From contig NC_037592.1 in NCBI RefSeq assembly GCF_003073045.1, positions 12,552,007 to 12,616,006 of the forward strand: a stretch of DNA of 64,000 nt. The letters run 5' to 3'. The notes below the pieces were generated by a model. It had not been told where the DNA came from and did no database searches. It was given only the letters and a program-made list of their open reading frames with translations. Positions 25,281-38,010 of this stretch are shown here, one piece after another. The stretch is from Pomacea canaliculata (Eukaryota > Mollusca > Gastropoda > Architaenioglossa > Ampullariidae). Each line of letters opens with the position of its first letter. The first letter of the stretch is position 1. Position numbers and translations under genes: made by a program.

Positions 25281-27398
25281 CCTTAATGTATCTCAACACC
25301 ACGTAATATTTACGTGTAATAACCATCAAATGACAACTAGCACAGTGCTAACTTTTCCCTTTAAAGTTACTTCCTTTGCTTTCAGCATTTAAGTATGCAA
25401 TGGTTTTCGTCTGATGGTCATCGCTAGAAAATACTTTTACTGAAATGCAATGAGACTGACGAATGCAACTGGCCCTCATCCCCTCATCTCACGTACGTGA
25501 CCTGTACGACTAAAACAGTTGTCAGCCAGACAAAGGACTCCTCGTGGCTTTTCCTCTGTTTCAGAATATTCTTCATCGAGATGAAGAGATAGTTATTCTA
25601 CATCCTGAGATGTTTCCGAATCTGAGCTAGAAAAAAAAAACAACAACAAAAAACAAAACAAAAGAAATTTAAATACCCCCAAGCACTTATTGCAAAATAT
25701 TAATTATGAAAATGGTTTTTGATGAAATACATCTTTGATATTAAATTATTAATTTGATTATATGCATCTCCATTTTAGTGATGCCTCAATTCAAGTGCCG
25801 ATCACTTCTCTCTCCCCTTAGAACCTAATGGACATTTCTGTAAATAGTTCCAGCACCTGGAAATAGTTAACTACCTTGTTCGATTCATATTTTACAGCAC
25901 AGCATATGTTAGAAAAGTGTTTCCGTCTGTAAAGCGTTCTTAATAAAACTGTTTTTTCCAGTTATTTAATAAAAATTATTTTTCAAGAATCACTTCCTTG
26001 TTTTGCTAAGCATGAATATGGGAATTAACAACTAACCCATCTGTCTGCTCTTCCGCCATTGTCCTTGTTGAATAAAAAACTCTCATAAAGAGACACAACC
26101 CTTATGACATTATTTGTGAGAGTATATTTTAGAAAAAAATGTTTTAAAGATTTGTAATAACATTCTGTGACAGAATGACCATAAATACACATTTTTGCAA
26201 AATAAAACAACGGATGATTGTAGAAGAAAGTGTAGCTGTTGTAGTGCATACAAATATCTCCTTGAAGTGTTCATTGTTTTTTCTGTCCATCTTCCTGTCA
26301 TATCTAACTTAGCTTTTAGATCTTTGGTGCAACTGCACTCAAATGTAGTATGGGGTGAGTTCTGTATCAACAAATAAATAAATTAATCTAATGGCGATGT
26401 TTGTGACTGTAGTTGTGGTGATAAATGAGTGTAGTGGTGATAGTGAAGGCAGTGGTGTTATTTGTAATGGTGGTGTTAGCAGTATTATGCACGGCTTTGG
26501 CTGCTAACATTTACAAAGTTATTTCAGTATTTTTATAGTTCATTTAACTATAAAGCCCTCGCGTTAATCGCATCTCACTAGCTCATTTTCAAGCAGAGAA
26601 GGATGTAGAGGTCTTTCTTTGTTGGTCTTCTTACGAAAATGTTAAGAATATTAAAATTATTATAATGAAGCAAACTGTATTAGCAGATCGTGTATTTTTG
26701 GGTATGCAACTGACTTGATGAACTCGATGTGTTAGACTCAAACAATATTACAGATGAAAGCATGCGTGTCAGACAAAGGATGCATTCTTAATAAGATAAT
26801 ACGAAGACTCGTGGGACTTCGTTCTCTCTGCTTCCTCGAGATAAAGACAGTTCCTTTCGCATCCTGACACTTTTCCTGATTAGCACTAGAGAAAATAGAA
26901 TCATTTTACCATAAACAAAATCGAGTATTATCTGCGCAAAATATACAAAGGCGTTTTGACAGTCTATGTACCATATAAGTAAAGATCTTGAGTATCGCAG
27001 AGACAATGGGCAGTGTATGCGAGCTCAATGCGCTGGACACGCAAGACTACACACAGACCGACAGTCAATCATACAAGAGACTAATTGCGCCGATAAGAAT
27101 TTAGGAATGGGATTCACTGTAAGACCTGTATAGTAGAGACAGAATAAAGTAGTAAGCAATCGTAGACTCAAGATTTGATTTTAGTTTTAAAAATGTTCTT
27201 TGTGAATCTTTCCATCCCTTTTATTTGATTTTTATTCTCGTGCTTTAAATATTAACCTTTCTTTGTATACAAAATGTCTATCTTTTAGTGGGAGCTGTGA
27301 CACACAGCAGATTACCAGTGCTGATTATGTTCTGTGCACTTTTAAAATAATCACTCTGTTTTCAACATCCGCACTTTCTCTGTTACTTTGCTCTGCAG
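25281..27398. other. 3' flank of C1, inside the duplication
   Basis: No supported coding exon. An AATAAA hexamer at 25942 is a possible poly(A) signal. The open frames on both strands at 26.0-26.4 kb are not preserved as proteins in copy 2. Confidence 0.5.
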
Positions 27399-27511
27399 AC
27401 CAGGGCATCGTCCGGAAGCGGAAACCAGCCCGCCAACGGCTTAATGATGGCGAGCAAAGGGAGCAGCATTTGCAGTTAGCTGCAGTCGTGAGCGACAAAG
27501 ACCCACATTAG
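27399..27511 (+). pseudogene. Orphan tail-like terminal exon, copy 1
   Basis: A polypyrimidine tract and AG at 27398 lead into a frame entered in phase 1 that encodes IVRKRKPARQRL and ends LAAVVSDKDPH before a stop. The last part resembles the C2 tail end (ELATVVSDND), and the following DNA (tagctgggtctt) also matches C2 just before its stop. It is either an alternative last exon for C1, giving a short basic tail without tyrosine, or the relic of another family member. Confidence 0.55.
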
Positions 27512-27548
27512 CTGTGACTCAGACATTAGCTGGGTCTTTGTCGCAACA

Positions 27549-28092
27549 TTAGGCGCCATGATATAAACCCCATGATAGATAACTGCTCATGCATTCATGT
27601 ACTGCGCCAATAATATAAATTTTGTTTCCATTATATGATGCGCCATCGATCCTACTTTTTTTCTTTTTATTACATCCTTATGAAAAATTATTAAATTATG
27701 ACACTGACCAGCCGGTGACTTCATGTCTTTCTGTTCATGTTAACCCCTTGAGTTATTTGTACGAGAAATTACTTAGTTATTCTTAGACTATTTTGTAATC
27801 CGCTGAGGCACAGAGTGCACGACATATGCATGCATAAATAGTGCCAAGTATAGCAAGTGCAGTGTGAGTCTATGTCAGAAAAAATTACCGTCCAGACTTC
27901 GCCACCTGCTAGCCTTTTGATCCTCCACCGCAACAGCTTGCGTGTCATCAACTCACGGAGGTCACTTGTCCGTGACCCTCGCGGTGCGACGACTTTGCCG
28001 ACACGGCCACTGCCTTTCGACAACAGGAGAATCTCCAACCATGGACGTGTATAGGTGGATTGTTGTTTGTCTGCCAAGACCAACGCTTAGCC
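27549..28092. other. Unique spacer between duplication copies
   Basis: This sequence is not shared by either flanking copy. Its second half (about 27880-28070) is richer in GC and open on both strands, but I recognise no domain. It may be part of an older repeat. Confidence 0.4.
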
Positions 28093-28178
28093 CAGTGGTT
28101 CTCAACCTGTGGGGCGCACACCCCCCCCCCCCCCGGGGGGTCGCGACGTGCCTACAAGGGGGGCGCGTAGGTGGTCCT
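28093..28178. mobile_element. End of a hAT-like element at the duplication junction
   Basis: The sequence starts cagtggttctcaacctg, a typical hAT-type terminus, and continues through a G/C palindrome (a run of C followed by a run of G at 28121-28140). Similarity to copy 1 begins just after it. The opposite terminus was not found nearby, so the element is incomplete or its right end is in the duplicated block. Confidence 0.6.
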
Positions 28179-29480
28179 TTTTTTAAAAGAAAAGAAACAA
28201 TAATTCATCTGCATACATGTACATAGATATTGCGCTAGTGTACCTTCACTAACTCTTAAATACAAATCTGATTCTTACTGTTAAAGTTATTCTTCCATGA
28301 GCTTTGTTAATAAACTTAAACGTTCTTAAAGTTATAACACTTCAATATTTATTTATCAATTTGAAGTTTTCAAGTTGCAAGAAACATTAGCCCTCTTATT
28401 TCCCATTTTTCTCCAGCATTTCCTAGTCGTGTCTTAAGTTGGGAACCATAAGATTTCGAAAGCAAAATTGTTTGTGCACTTGTTGACATTATCCGTCATC
28501 GAATTCTTAGGATATATGACAGCTGACCACATGACTTTCGCTTAAAATTTATAATTCTTCAAGGTATGGTTTAGGTCTTTCGTGAATTGGCTACAAATCT
28601 ACATTCAAACAGGTCGCTAAGTTGTAGATAATACGTTCAACAAACTGAGAAATTGTCACAAATTTAAATATTTGTGCAATATGATGAAAGCATTTCATGT
28701 TAATGCAGTTAATGAGAAGTCAAGTAGAGGTCTTACAAAATTACCTACTCCCTTCCAACAAGAACAGACTCACCAACACACAACATACGACCTGGTCTGG
28801 TGATGTGGTCACAGGCCTGTGTGAAGCTCTTCCTGAGTGGATAATGGCGTCTTCTTTTGCAGACATTTCTGAAAAAATATCTGACGGTGCACTAGCTCTA
28901 ACAGGAAGTAGACACCATTAAAGACATAAAAATATAATTACGTCATAAAACAATGACGTGTTTCTTATGACGTCATTGGTGATGTTTGTTTTTGTCATTG
29001 CTGCTCTCAGGTAAACATTAGAGCACGAAACCTATACATTTTTGGAAGGGAGCGAACTTGAACTTTTGTAATAAAAGTAATGTATATTGCATACTTTCAG
29101 TTCTGTGACAACAATAATCCAAGAAAATTCATAATTTATTATTAACAAAAAATCAACACATCTACGTGGGCTACCGGCCTTCATCGACATCGCCAAAAAC
29201 CATCAATTAGAAGCAAACAGACTGGCTCAAATAAATTAAAATCATTAGCGAACTCGCTTTCAACAACACATTCTTCGCTAGTGTCACCAGCAAAGTCATC
29301 CTCATTGAAATCGCTTGATAGCCACTCATTATTTTCAAGAAACAAATCGCTCAGAATAAATTCAAAATTGCTCTAGAACAGCAGGAAGTAGACCTGAGAA
29401 TAGAAACAGACTTTCTGATTGGTTGGTTTATAACTGGATCAACGAATAGAAGTATACTATCAAAGCCACGATCTTGGTTT

Positions 29481-29492
29481 ATCTTGCTATTT
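29481..29492. repeat. Left target-site duplication of the LINE
   Basis: Twelve bases repeated exactly at 30391-30402. Copy 1 has the sequence once. Confidence 0.9.
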
Positions 29493-30390
29493 CTTCTTCT
29501 TCGTTCCTATTCGCACCCAGTGGAGCATAGGGCCGCAACCACACGCCGCCATCGGACCCGGTCCAGGGTATCCCTTTCTAGTTGGGACCATGTCATGCCA
29601 GCTGTCTCTGCCTCTCTGTGGACTGATCGTCTCCACGTCTGTCTGGGTCTCCCAACCTTGCGTCTCCCCTGTGGGTTCCAGCCCAGAGCTTGTCGCGTTA
29701 TATTGTCGGCTGGCTTTCGTAGAGTGTGGCCAATCCAGCCCCACTTTCGCTTCTTGATGTCTAGGCTGGCAGGGTTTTGGTTGGTTCTCTCCCACAGGGC
29801 GGTATTGGAGATCTTCTCAGGCCATCGGATGTTAAGAATACGGCGCAGACATTTATTGATGAATGTCTGTATCTTGTTGGTGATGGCATTTGTCACCCGC
29901 CATGTCTCAGATCCATACAGAAGGACTGACTTTACATTGGTATTATAGAGGCGGATCTTGGTGTGTAGAGACAAAGCCTTGGAGTGCCAGATAGGTCTTA
30001 GGGAGTGGAATGCAAGCCTGGCTTTGTTTATTCGGCTTCTGACATCTTCATCTGTACCTCCGTCTTTGCTGCTGACTATGCTGCCAAGGTAGGTGAAACG
30101 GTCAGACTCTGTAATACATTCTCCATGTAGTTGGAGTGGGGCTTCTTGCTTTGTGCTGACCCGCATTACAACCGTCTTTTTGATGTTGATGGTCAGGCCA
30201 GTCATTGCTGCTTCTTCTGCGAGCCGAGTGAGCTTTGTCTGTGCGTGTTGTTGCTTGTGGGATAGCAGGCTGATGTCATCTGCAAAGTCAAGATCCTCAA
30301 GATGCCTGGCGAATGTCCACTGAACGCCCGTGTTGCTGTTAGAGGTTGTTCTTCTCATGATCCAGTCTATGACGATCAGGAAGATTGTTA
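29493..30390 (-). mobile_element. 5'-truncated RTE-like LINE
   Basis: The minus strand encodes the C-terminal part of a non-LTR retrotransposon reverse transcriptase: an FADD catalytic motif, then LLSH, KKT, YGSETW, WERT, IGHTLRK and ITRQALGWNPQG with a final W-rich segment. This C-terminal signature is known from RTE-clade elements of molluscs and schistosomes. The frame (30358-29507) is open for 283 codons and enters from the truncated 5' end without a start of its own. The 3' end is a short GAA repeat. The flanks carry a perfect 12-bp target duplication, atcttgctattt, at 29481-29492 and 30391-30402. The matching site in copy 1 (near 18161) is empty. A 5'-truncated copy like this cannot move itself. 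Confidence 0.9.
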
Positions 30391-30402
30391 ATCTTGCTAT
30401 TT
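30391..30402. repeat. Right target-site duplication of the LINE
   Basis: Second copy of the 12-bp direct repeat flanking the LINE insertion. Confidence 0.9.
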
Positions 30403-32445
30403 AGGACAGATTAATGGTAGTGATGTGTACACTGATAATGGTGTGGTCGGGAAAATTGTCAACTGAGAGCATGTCCCCCGACAGCAAAGTCTGCCTGACA
30501 CAGGATGTCAAAGACTGCAAGCCTCGCTTACTACACACGATATTATTGATAGAAAGAAACTATACAAATGATGTCTGTGAATGACATGTCAGATACAACA
30601 TTCCGCTAATCTATTCTGATTTCGTTACTTTGAAACATGCTAGTTCATGTCAAAGTAAAGTATTTCGAAAAATCAGTTTCAAAGTATAGACAAAAGTCTT
30701 TTGTTTTGCTTTATTTTGTAAGTTACTTCATAGTCTTTGCTGATAATAATATTTAAACATCGCAGCAATCTTGACAAAGGTGACAACATCTGACGGCGTA
30801 CATGGCGAGCTATTAAATATTTAGCGTCAGATATTAGTCAACATCAGCTTACCATTTTAGGTCTGGAGAACCACATAAGACAACACTAAAGTAAAGTTCT
30901 GGTAACCATCTGTCAAATATACATAATAAACAAAACACTTAACACAAATATCGTAGGCAGGTCTTATCCTTGGTGACTGGCAATACACAGGGAAGTTAAT
31001 CATCTGTCCGACAGGATGAAAAGTTTGGGAAACGCGACAGAACGAACACATCTCTACATTTTCTCAGAACAGTCAACGAGTAAGTATACTTAACTCTTTT
31101 GTTTTAGTGCAAGACTCATTTTCCAAACTCGCTATTAGCTCATTTACGGGCACCTCGGATTGATCATTAATTAAAAATGACAAATTATTTTTTTTAATAG
31201 TAGTACGATTACATGTGGAGTGTCAAGATTCACTCTGACTAGAACGCTCAGTGAACGATCCTTGAACGATGGTACAGGCAATATATAACAAATGTTTTGA
31301 AGAGTATCTGCTACGTTTGTCTACAGTTCATGAGGTGCAGGGTGTTCGACAAATCTAAGGATGTCAGTGATAAATAGTTAATTCATTCTTGAGTCGTGCT
31401 ATACATAAAAACACTCAGGCAGTCTCTGCATGAAAAAAATCACTCTCGTAAACAAAACAAATGGGAAAAGGCCTGCAGATGAAAAGAATAAAATTCCTCA
31501 AGTGTTGTCTTTTATGTTCACTGAATACCCAGTTAAAGACTTACATTTACACTGCGGTTAAAGTGTACTACAACCCCCTATATCATCAAAATAAAAAAAA
31601 ATCATGTACCAAAAGTTCGAGTGAAGCTACATCCGTCAGCCTCCACGTCCATTGGTTCACATACTTGTTCACTTTAAAAAGAGAAATCAAAAGCTACTTA
31701 GCCGATTAGTGCTGTTAATTCTAAAAGAGGATTAGAAAAAAAATAGGTTATCCCATTTAACGACATTAAAAACAAAAATGCAGTATGAGTACAGTCTGAC
31801 AAAGGATGGGTGCCGATGTAGTTCTCAGCTTTTCTCGCAAACTGTTCATCTGATAGAGAAATCGCCGTTTTCTATTTTTAGTTCTTTCAATTAAGTTTGT
31901 GACTCAAGGAGCATCTGTGCAGCTACTGCATGCGATGTAGAAGCGGGAAGATAAACAGATTCATTGCGATCTTAATTCAGTAAATACGAAGCAAGTAGAT
32001 ATGTGTGACACAACTGTCCTGCAGGCAAGGGTCGAGTCCTCACTTCCTCTGTTTGTAGAGGGAGCTACATGTCAGTCACACATCTCACTCTTCACTGTCA
32101 GTTCCGACTAGAGTGTAAAGAAACATATCTATCTCTATGTTCCGATGCACGTACAGACTTTTAGACGGACCTTGAGTAACAAACATCTGTATCCACAGAG
32201 AGCTCGTCCAGCGTGAGGCGAACATAATAGCCCTGAATATATTTCTCTTTCTAACCCTACTAGTGATCTCAGGTCACTATATTGAAAACTTAAAACTCGA
32301 CATCTCCGTGTGTAGTGCTTTAATATTCTTTCCACAGTCATTCGGAAAGAAAAGGCAAGGAAATATAAAGAAATATACTGACCAAGACCAGGCTCCTTCA
32401 CAGCCGCGTGCCCGGGTACATTAGCCCCGTTCCACCCTGCCCACG
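30403..32445. other. Upstream region of C2
   Basis: Duplicate of the C1 upstream sequence; no coding exon is supported. The minus-strand frame at 32135-32629 crosses the C2 start exon and has no counterpart protein in copy 1, so I treat it as a chance frame. Confidence 0.5.
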
Positions 32446-35400
32446 ATGTCTGTCGTAAGTACATACTTTTGATCCTTAGCTTTAGAATTAAAAAAGTCGT
32501 TTGTAGCAGAAACATCTGAAATCCGTATTGACCTAAAGTCTCATTGTATTTGTACATTTTTGGCAATGTACTGAGAACACGTGTGGATGTAGGTCTGCAT
32601 GTTGATGTAAGTTCCAATGTCTTCAACATTCACCTCCCAAGCTAGGGGTCTCCTGTCGTTTTTACACACACCACTAGCAGCTTAATGCCGTGCTGTGCAG
32701 CGGGGCCCACTTCTCTAAAGGACGAGCGTTTGGCCGAGTTTTTACATATATTACAACAGAGAAAGAGAAACAGCGATAAAAGTAAAGGAAATGAAGCCAT
32801 CATTCCTAGTAATGGTCTACGTTAATGTTCATTGGTTCATCGCTGTAGATACACTTAGCTTAGTCTCGTGATAAATAAATTATTTATTTATTTTCAAATC
32901 AATGTCGAGCGACTGAAACTGTCGTGAGTGTTTACTGCGTTTTTTTGGAAGCCATCATTTATTAATAGATGTCTAAATAAATAGTTTTATATTTTATATA
33001 AATGTACAGGCACCGAATTACAGTCGCCGTGTAATCACCAGAAAGACATGGGCTTTGGGTCTGCTGGTTTATTCGTTTTTTCTTGTGACGGCAGACAACA
33101 GGTAAGAGGAAGACGACGAGTACATTGTAAAAGCGCATTAAAACAACATGGTGTCTAAACTTTCTAGTTATTTATTTAACTATCGTTAATTTTCGAACAT
33201 ATAGTTTATTTCAGTGTGTATTGTCATTTTCACTGTACATATTTCAGTGTCTTTGATTTTAAAAGTGCGCTAAACACAAACGCAACTACTTTAGAACAAA
33301 TGCACGACACTGTTTGAAATGATGTTTGCAGATATAAACAGTAAGAGGTGAGATCGAGGTGCTTGCTATGTAAAGAAAAGACGAATATTACGAAAGACGG
33401 ACGCCTACAATAAGAAATGTTCACATTACCGTGCTTTAATATTTTCCCAGCTTACACAAATAGGATATAAACTTTGTTTTAAAGTTGTTTTAACGTTTGA
33501 ACTATTTGGATAAATTTTTCACGTTTAATTTTACACCACAAATGCTATGCATTGCTGATAAGTTTGTGACGAGTCCCATCCTATTCAGAGCAGACGATAG
33601 GGTGTATGAGACTTGTTTTGGTCTGTGAGTGAAAAATAACTTCTCCTGCTTTCAATGATCCAAATTTGATTTATCAGGGGAGGTGGACAGGGAGACAAGC
33701 GAAAACCCTGTACGTTCCCGACTACCATTGGGACTGCTTGCCTTGCACATAAAAGTTTACACTCTAACATTTACAATTACAATTTACAGGGTAAGTTTAA
33801 AAATGCATTTGTGACACTAATTTAACTAGCTGAAACTCAGTGACTCCAACCGTCAATGTTAATTTTAATAACAATATTAAAAAGTTTGATTTGTATAGTG
33901 CATGATCATGTTCATGATGGAGCATGCTGTTAGCACTTGAGACAAGAACGATACAAGTTGAGGATCCCAGGGATGGACGGATTAATAACCGTGCAGACAA
34001 GTAATAACAGACAAAGGTACAAGCAGTCAGTCCCCTAACCTTTTGGTCGCAGGGGAAGGAAGTATCTGAGCTCTTACTTTTACATAGAAAACATTGTGTG
34101 AGTGGGTACCCATCTTCTCTCTTTCTCGCTGCCTTACTTTTGCCATCTGTATACAGAGTAAATATACTCACAAACTAGCGCAAGTCTATTTTCCCTTGAT
34201 AATCATAGTCTATTTCAACGATAGTAAATAAAAGAAACGTGGAGATTTATAAAGTAGATATTCTTCAAGAATAGTCAACAATTTATCTGCTATTTTTAGT
34301 GTCATTCCATTGAAAACTCGAGTGAAACTAGACGCTACTCACATTATTACTAACATATAAGAAAACTAATTTCAGACATCTCATTTACATTAATGTTTAA
34401 ACGTTCTGTTTCATTTACAGGTGGCTTCTCTGTAAAGAACTGTGAATATTGCTGTAAACATGCTGCTTGTTGTATCCAGTGCGACGATAAGTGCCTTTTA
34501 CTGGACAGTGAATCTTGCTCTAAACATGCTGCCTGTTGTATCCGGTGGGATGATAACTGCCGTACAAAAGTCAGTTCATTTCTTAAATTGTTCATTTCTT
34601 TACATTATATATATATATCGTAGACATAAAATGAGGAGAGCTGCCTCCCGGTAAGGTGAAGGGCCACTGGAGAACCACTGTTACCCATTGTCTTTACACT
34701 CCACAGGACAAGCAACCCTACTTCTTCCAGCTACATCTCTACATCATGCTCTGTTGGTAATACATTGAGATCGCTGTTGATATTATCACAACGGCGAATG
34801 AAAATGTTGCCCAATAACATTTTACCTGGAGAAGATTTACTTACCAATCTGTTGAGTGAATTTCGGTTCAACCTTTTTATTTTCTTAACTATAGTCTAAG
34901 CTTCTAAGTAAGTTCAAATCTGTAGGATGTATTCCAAAATCAGCTGTTTCATTTTCTGGGAAAAATCGTTTCTTGTACACGACAATGTGAGTGATGTTTC
35001 TTCATGTGAGTAGAAGAAATGAATAGATTTGCTGGACTCGCTGTTACAAATACTGTTTATATGCAACGGAACTCTTCTCTGTATAGAGGAAGTTTTTTCT
35101 GCTGTCCTGGGGGAAAGTGAGAATGAAGATATTTGAAGGTATAATTATGTACTCATACTTTAGGAATTATTATTTTAATGAACTTAACTCGATCAAAGAA
35201 AAAATGTTGAATTCGTGTCGTCCTTTAAATTATTCCCATGACCCTTCTTGACTAAAAGCTGCTTTGCGCGTACGTAGAAATCGTCCTGTCTCCATATTTA
35301 TCATTATTAATAAGATTTACTTTCAATTTTCTTGTTTACATTTTTGATGGCCTATATTTTACTGGGTTTTTGGTATTTACTCCCTCACAAAGTTCGTATA

Positions 35401-37976
35401 TAATTAATTCATTACAGCTGACTTTCAATGTATTTATTTTACAAGGTTCCTCCTCCCTCTAATAAAGAAGCCACAACCACAACCACTCAGTCCTTGAGTT
35501 CGAGTTTGTCGACATCATCCCACAAAGAAGGTAAACATTACAATGACACAACATCGTTATTTACTCGAATCGCAAATGACTCCATGACTCCAGATCACCG
35601 ACTATATACTTTAATCTTCCTGCAACTAGGATGTTAATTTAATCTCACTGCAAACTTTTACATCGGCTGTATTCAAGCCTAAACTAGACAACGGATTACT
35701 TTTTTATTTCTGTCTGTTTTTTTTATTTCCGTCGGGTTGTAAAAGCTCGCACATTGAGTCATGTCAAAGTTCACAAAGTTCTGATCCAGAAGGCACGTGT
35801 TATTTCAGAACATAATTTTTTCTATAACAGTTTTTAAATATGTTGCACTTAAAGTCTTCAGTATTTTGCCATTATTTAAACAGTTTTGCAGTTATCAAGT
35901 AGGTATGATCAAGAAATGCTAGTGAAAACATTTTATTTAAGATAAATATGGAGCAAGTATCTTTGTTTTGGAAATTTGCAGAATCCATTCAATTAAATAG
36001 AAAATCAAATAAATTATTTTGTGCTTTCTTCTAAGATGGATATGGAAACGACGTTCATTTGCCTGCCTGCAAAACAACCGGCATTCTAGGTGCACTTTTG
36101 GCATTCATTGTTGGAGTCCTCGTGGGCCTTCTCGTAGCTTGGCTTAGACACCGGAAATGCAGTAGCCCGTAAGTCACACGTCAACTTATTTCGAGAACTG
36201 TAACTTACAAAACAAAATTTGCGATATACTCATACCACATCAATTTGTTAAAAAAATCTATGTTGACTTTATTTAGTATTACGGCAATTCTTATAATAAA
36301 ATAAAAACAACACTGCGTCGTCTCTTGTTCTCATAGACATATACAATCACAAATGCACAAACACACGTGTACTATTTTTAAGGAAGCAATACATACACAA
36401 ACTGTGATGATTTACAAGAGCAATACAGATAAATCATATTTCAGTTGGTTTTTTGCTTACCTAAAACATTGACATTAGTTTAAATGCCTTTTAAAAATGA
36501 CAGGCTTCAAGAGTCGCCTGCCAACACCGTAATGTCTGAGATGGTCAACACCAGACACGACCTCAAAGACCAACAAGAAGCATCAGGAAGTATGCAGTGA
36601 ACTTCATAAGCCATATTTGAAAAAGCATTCTGTTTAATTCAGTTCTAGGGTTTCATTTAATCAGATTAAGTTTACGGCCCGGAAACCAAATGATATCTCC
36701 TCTATACGATTACTGTTCAATTCGTAGAATTTTTTTTTTACCAAGTTTTGTTCACTATTTCAGGCGGTTCCTTGTCCTTATGTTTCTCTGAAAAATTGCT
36801 TTTCTGTAAACTTCCTCTTGAGGTGTATGTGCGCGAACAAGAGAACAGGGAAGTAAGATTACATGGCCACAAGGTTTTAATATACATATGTGTTTATTTG
36901 AGGTATGTTCATGTTTATATACTAATGTATGATGGTGTGCATCCCGTGCCAATCATGAATTCTACGTTTTCAAAAACGTCTGAAGTTAGCAACATCTTGT
37001 GTTTTTCTTTTCCTTAGACAATTGCGAGGATGTCCATTCCTTGGCCCAGGTACCCAACCTGCCCAGTGACGTGGCATCTGTTCTCCAGCCAGAGACTTCT
37101 ACTGTTCCTAACGATCAAGACTCTGGAGCTGGCGTGTACTGTCATCTTCATGTTGTCAGTGAAGCTGAGACTACAGAGTACACACCTATGACGCCGCCAG
37201 ACAAGAAGAAGAACATCACAGCGCCGCCTACTTTTTCCCAGCAAATGATGGCTACTCAACATCTTCCCAACATCGACGAGGATGGATATGCGAGAATCGC
37301 TGACACGGTTACTATCTCTAGACCTTCTGAACCTCTCAGACACCAGAGCGCCACCTTACGGCAGGCACGTTCCCCAGACCCTCTCGAACCTCGTTCCGAC
37401 GACGCGGATGAGTACGACAGACTTCATCGTCATGACAACCAGAGCAAAGCATTGTCTGGTGATGGCAATTACCAGCATCTCCAGACTATTGCGCACAGGC
37501 GGGATAACACTTCGTCTTGTGGCTACGAGCTGGCAACCGTCACAACTGATATCAGAAACAAGACGAAGGAAACCGAAGCATCCCAAAGTTTTAACATCCC
37601 AGGAAGGAGGGAAGACAACCCGAAGAGCTTGTCTTGTGGTCCCTCTGCTTCTGATGATCATCAAGAAGAGCGTCTGAAAGACGGCCTTCTGACAGCCATC
37701 GAGAGGCATGAATACTTTGAACTCGAACCTCTACATGAACCACGTGATGATGATGAGGACGGCAGCATCAATAATGATCATAATGACGATGTACACGACT
37801 ACAGCAGCCCCAATGATCCAGACATCAGACTTCTCGAACAGCCATGCACAGAAAACTCTCGCCATCTTCAAGATGCTCATCGTGCCGAGGTCCTTGTGTC
37901 TAGTGACTACGAGCTGGCTACAGTCGTCAGCGACAACGACTCCGTAGCTGGGTCTTGTCGCAGCATCATCATGTGA
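32446..37976 (+). CDS. Gene C2: Cys-repeat type I receptor with full-length poly-tyrosine tail
   Basis: Eight coding exons join in frame to 541 residues: 32446-32454 (MSV), 33010-33101, 33678-33790, 34421-34569, 35446-35530, 36036-36168, 36504-36589, 37018-37976. The start is assigned to the tiny exon because the signal exon has no in-frame ATG and both duplicates keep ATG TCT GTC before a consensus donor. The ectodomain (about 35-121) ends in two Cys repeats sharing KHAACCI plus DD. A Ser/Thr stalk and TM helix (about 165-189) follow. The 350-residue acidic tail carries many docking-type tyrosines: GVYCHL (263), EYTPM (277), DEYDRL, GNYQHL, GYELATV, HEYFELEP, HDYSSP and SDYELATVVSD. YxxL/YxxV sites of this kind recruit SH2 proteins in other receptors; the partners here are unknown. 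Confidence 0.75.
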
Positions 37977-38004
37977 TTGATGTTAATGTATCTCAACACC
38001 ACGT

Positions 38005-38010
38005 AATAAA
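38005..38010 (+). terminator. Candidate poly(A) signal of C2
   Basis: AATAAA 29 bases past the stop codon of C2. C1 has a mutated version (aatattta) at the same place, so the functional site may be a later one, such as the AATAAA at 38667. Confidence 0.25.

Larger units (their letters stand above)
16876..27548 (+). repeat. Segmental tandem duplication, copy 1
   Basis: This block matches 28180-40296 in the same orientation across intergenic sequence, exons and introns; by eye more than nine of ten bases agree in ungapped stretches. It starts near a run reading aagaaaagaaacaataatt and ends near gctgggtctttgtc. It carries gene C1 and a downstream orphan tail exon. Copy-1-specific sequence of roughly 260 bases lies at about 21540-21797. 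Confidence 0.93.

Noticed and set aside
29484-29948. 154-codon plus-strand frame over the LINE
   Set aside because: It is the shadow of the minus-strand reverse transcriptase frame, which matches a known family.
32135-32629. 164-codon minus-strand frame
   Set aside because: It overlaps the C2 start exon, has no recognised domain and is not intact in copy 1.
34660-34690. gaaccactg in a C2 intron as a right terminus of the 28093 hAT-like element
   Set aside because: The match is short, lies within sequence shared with copy 1, and is too far away to be a convincing terminal repeat.
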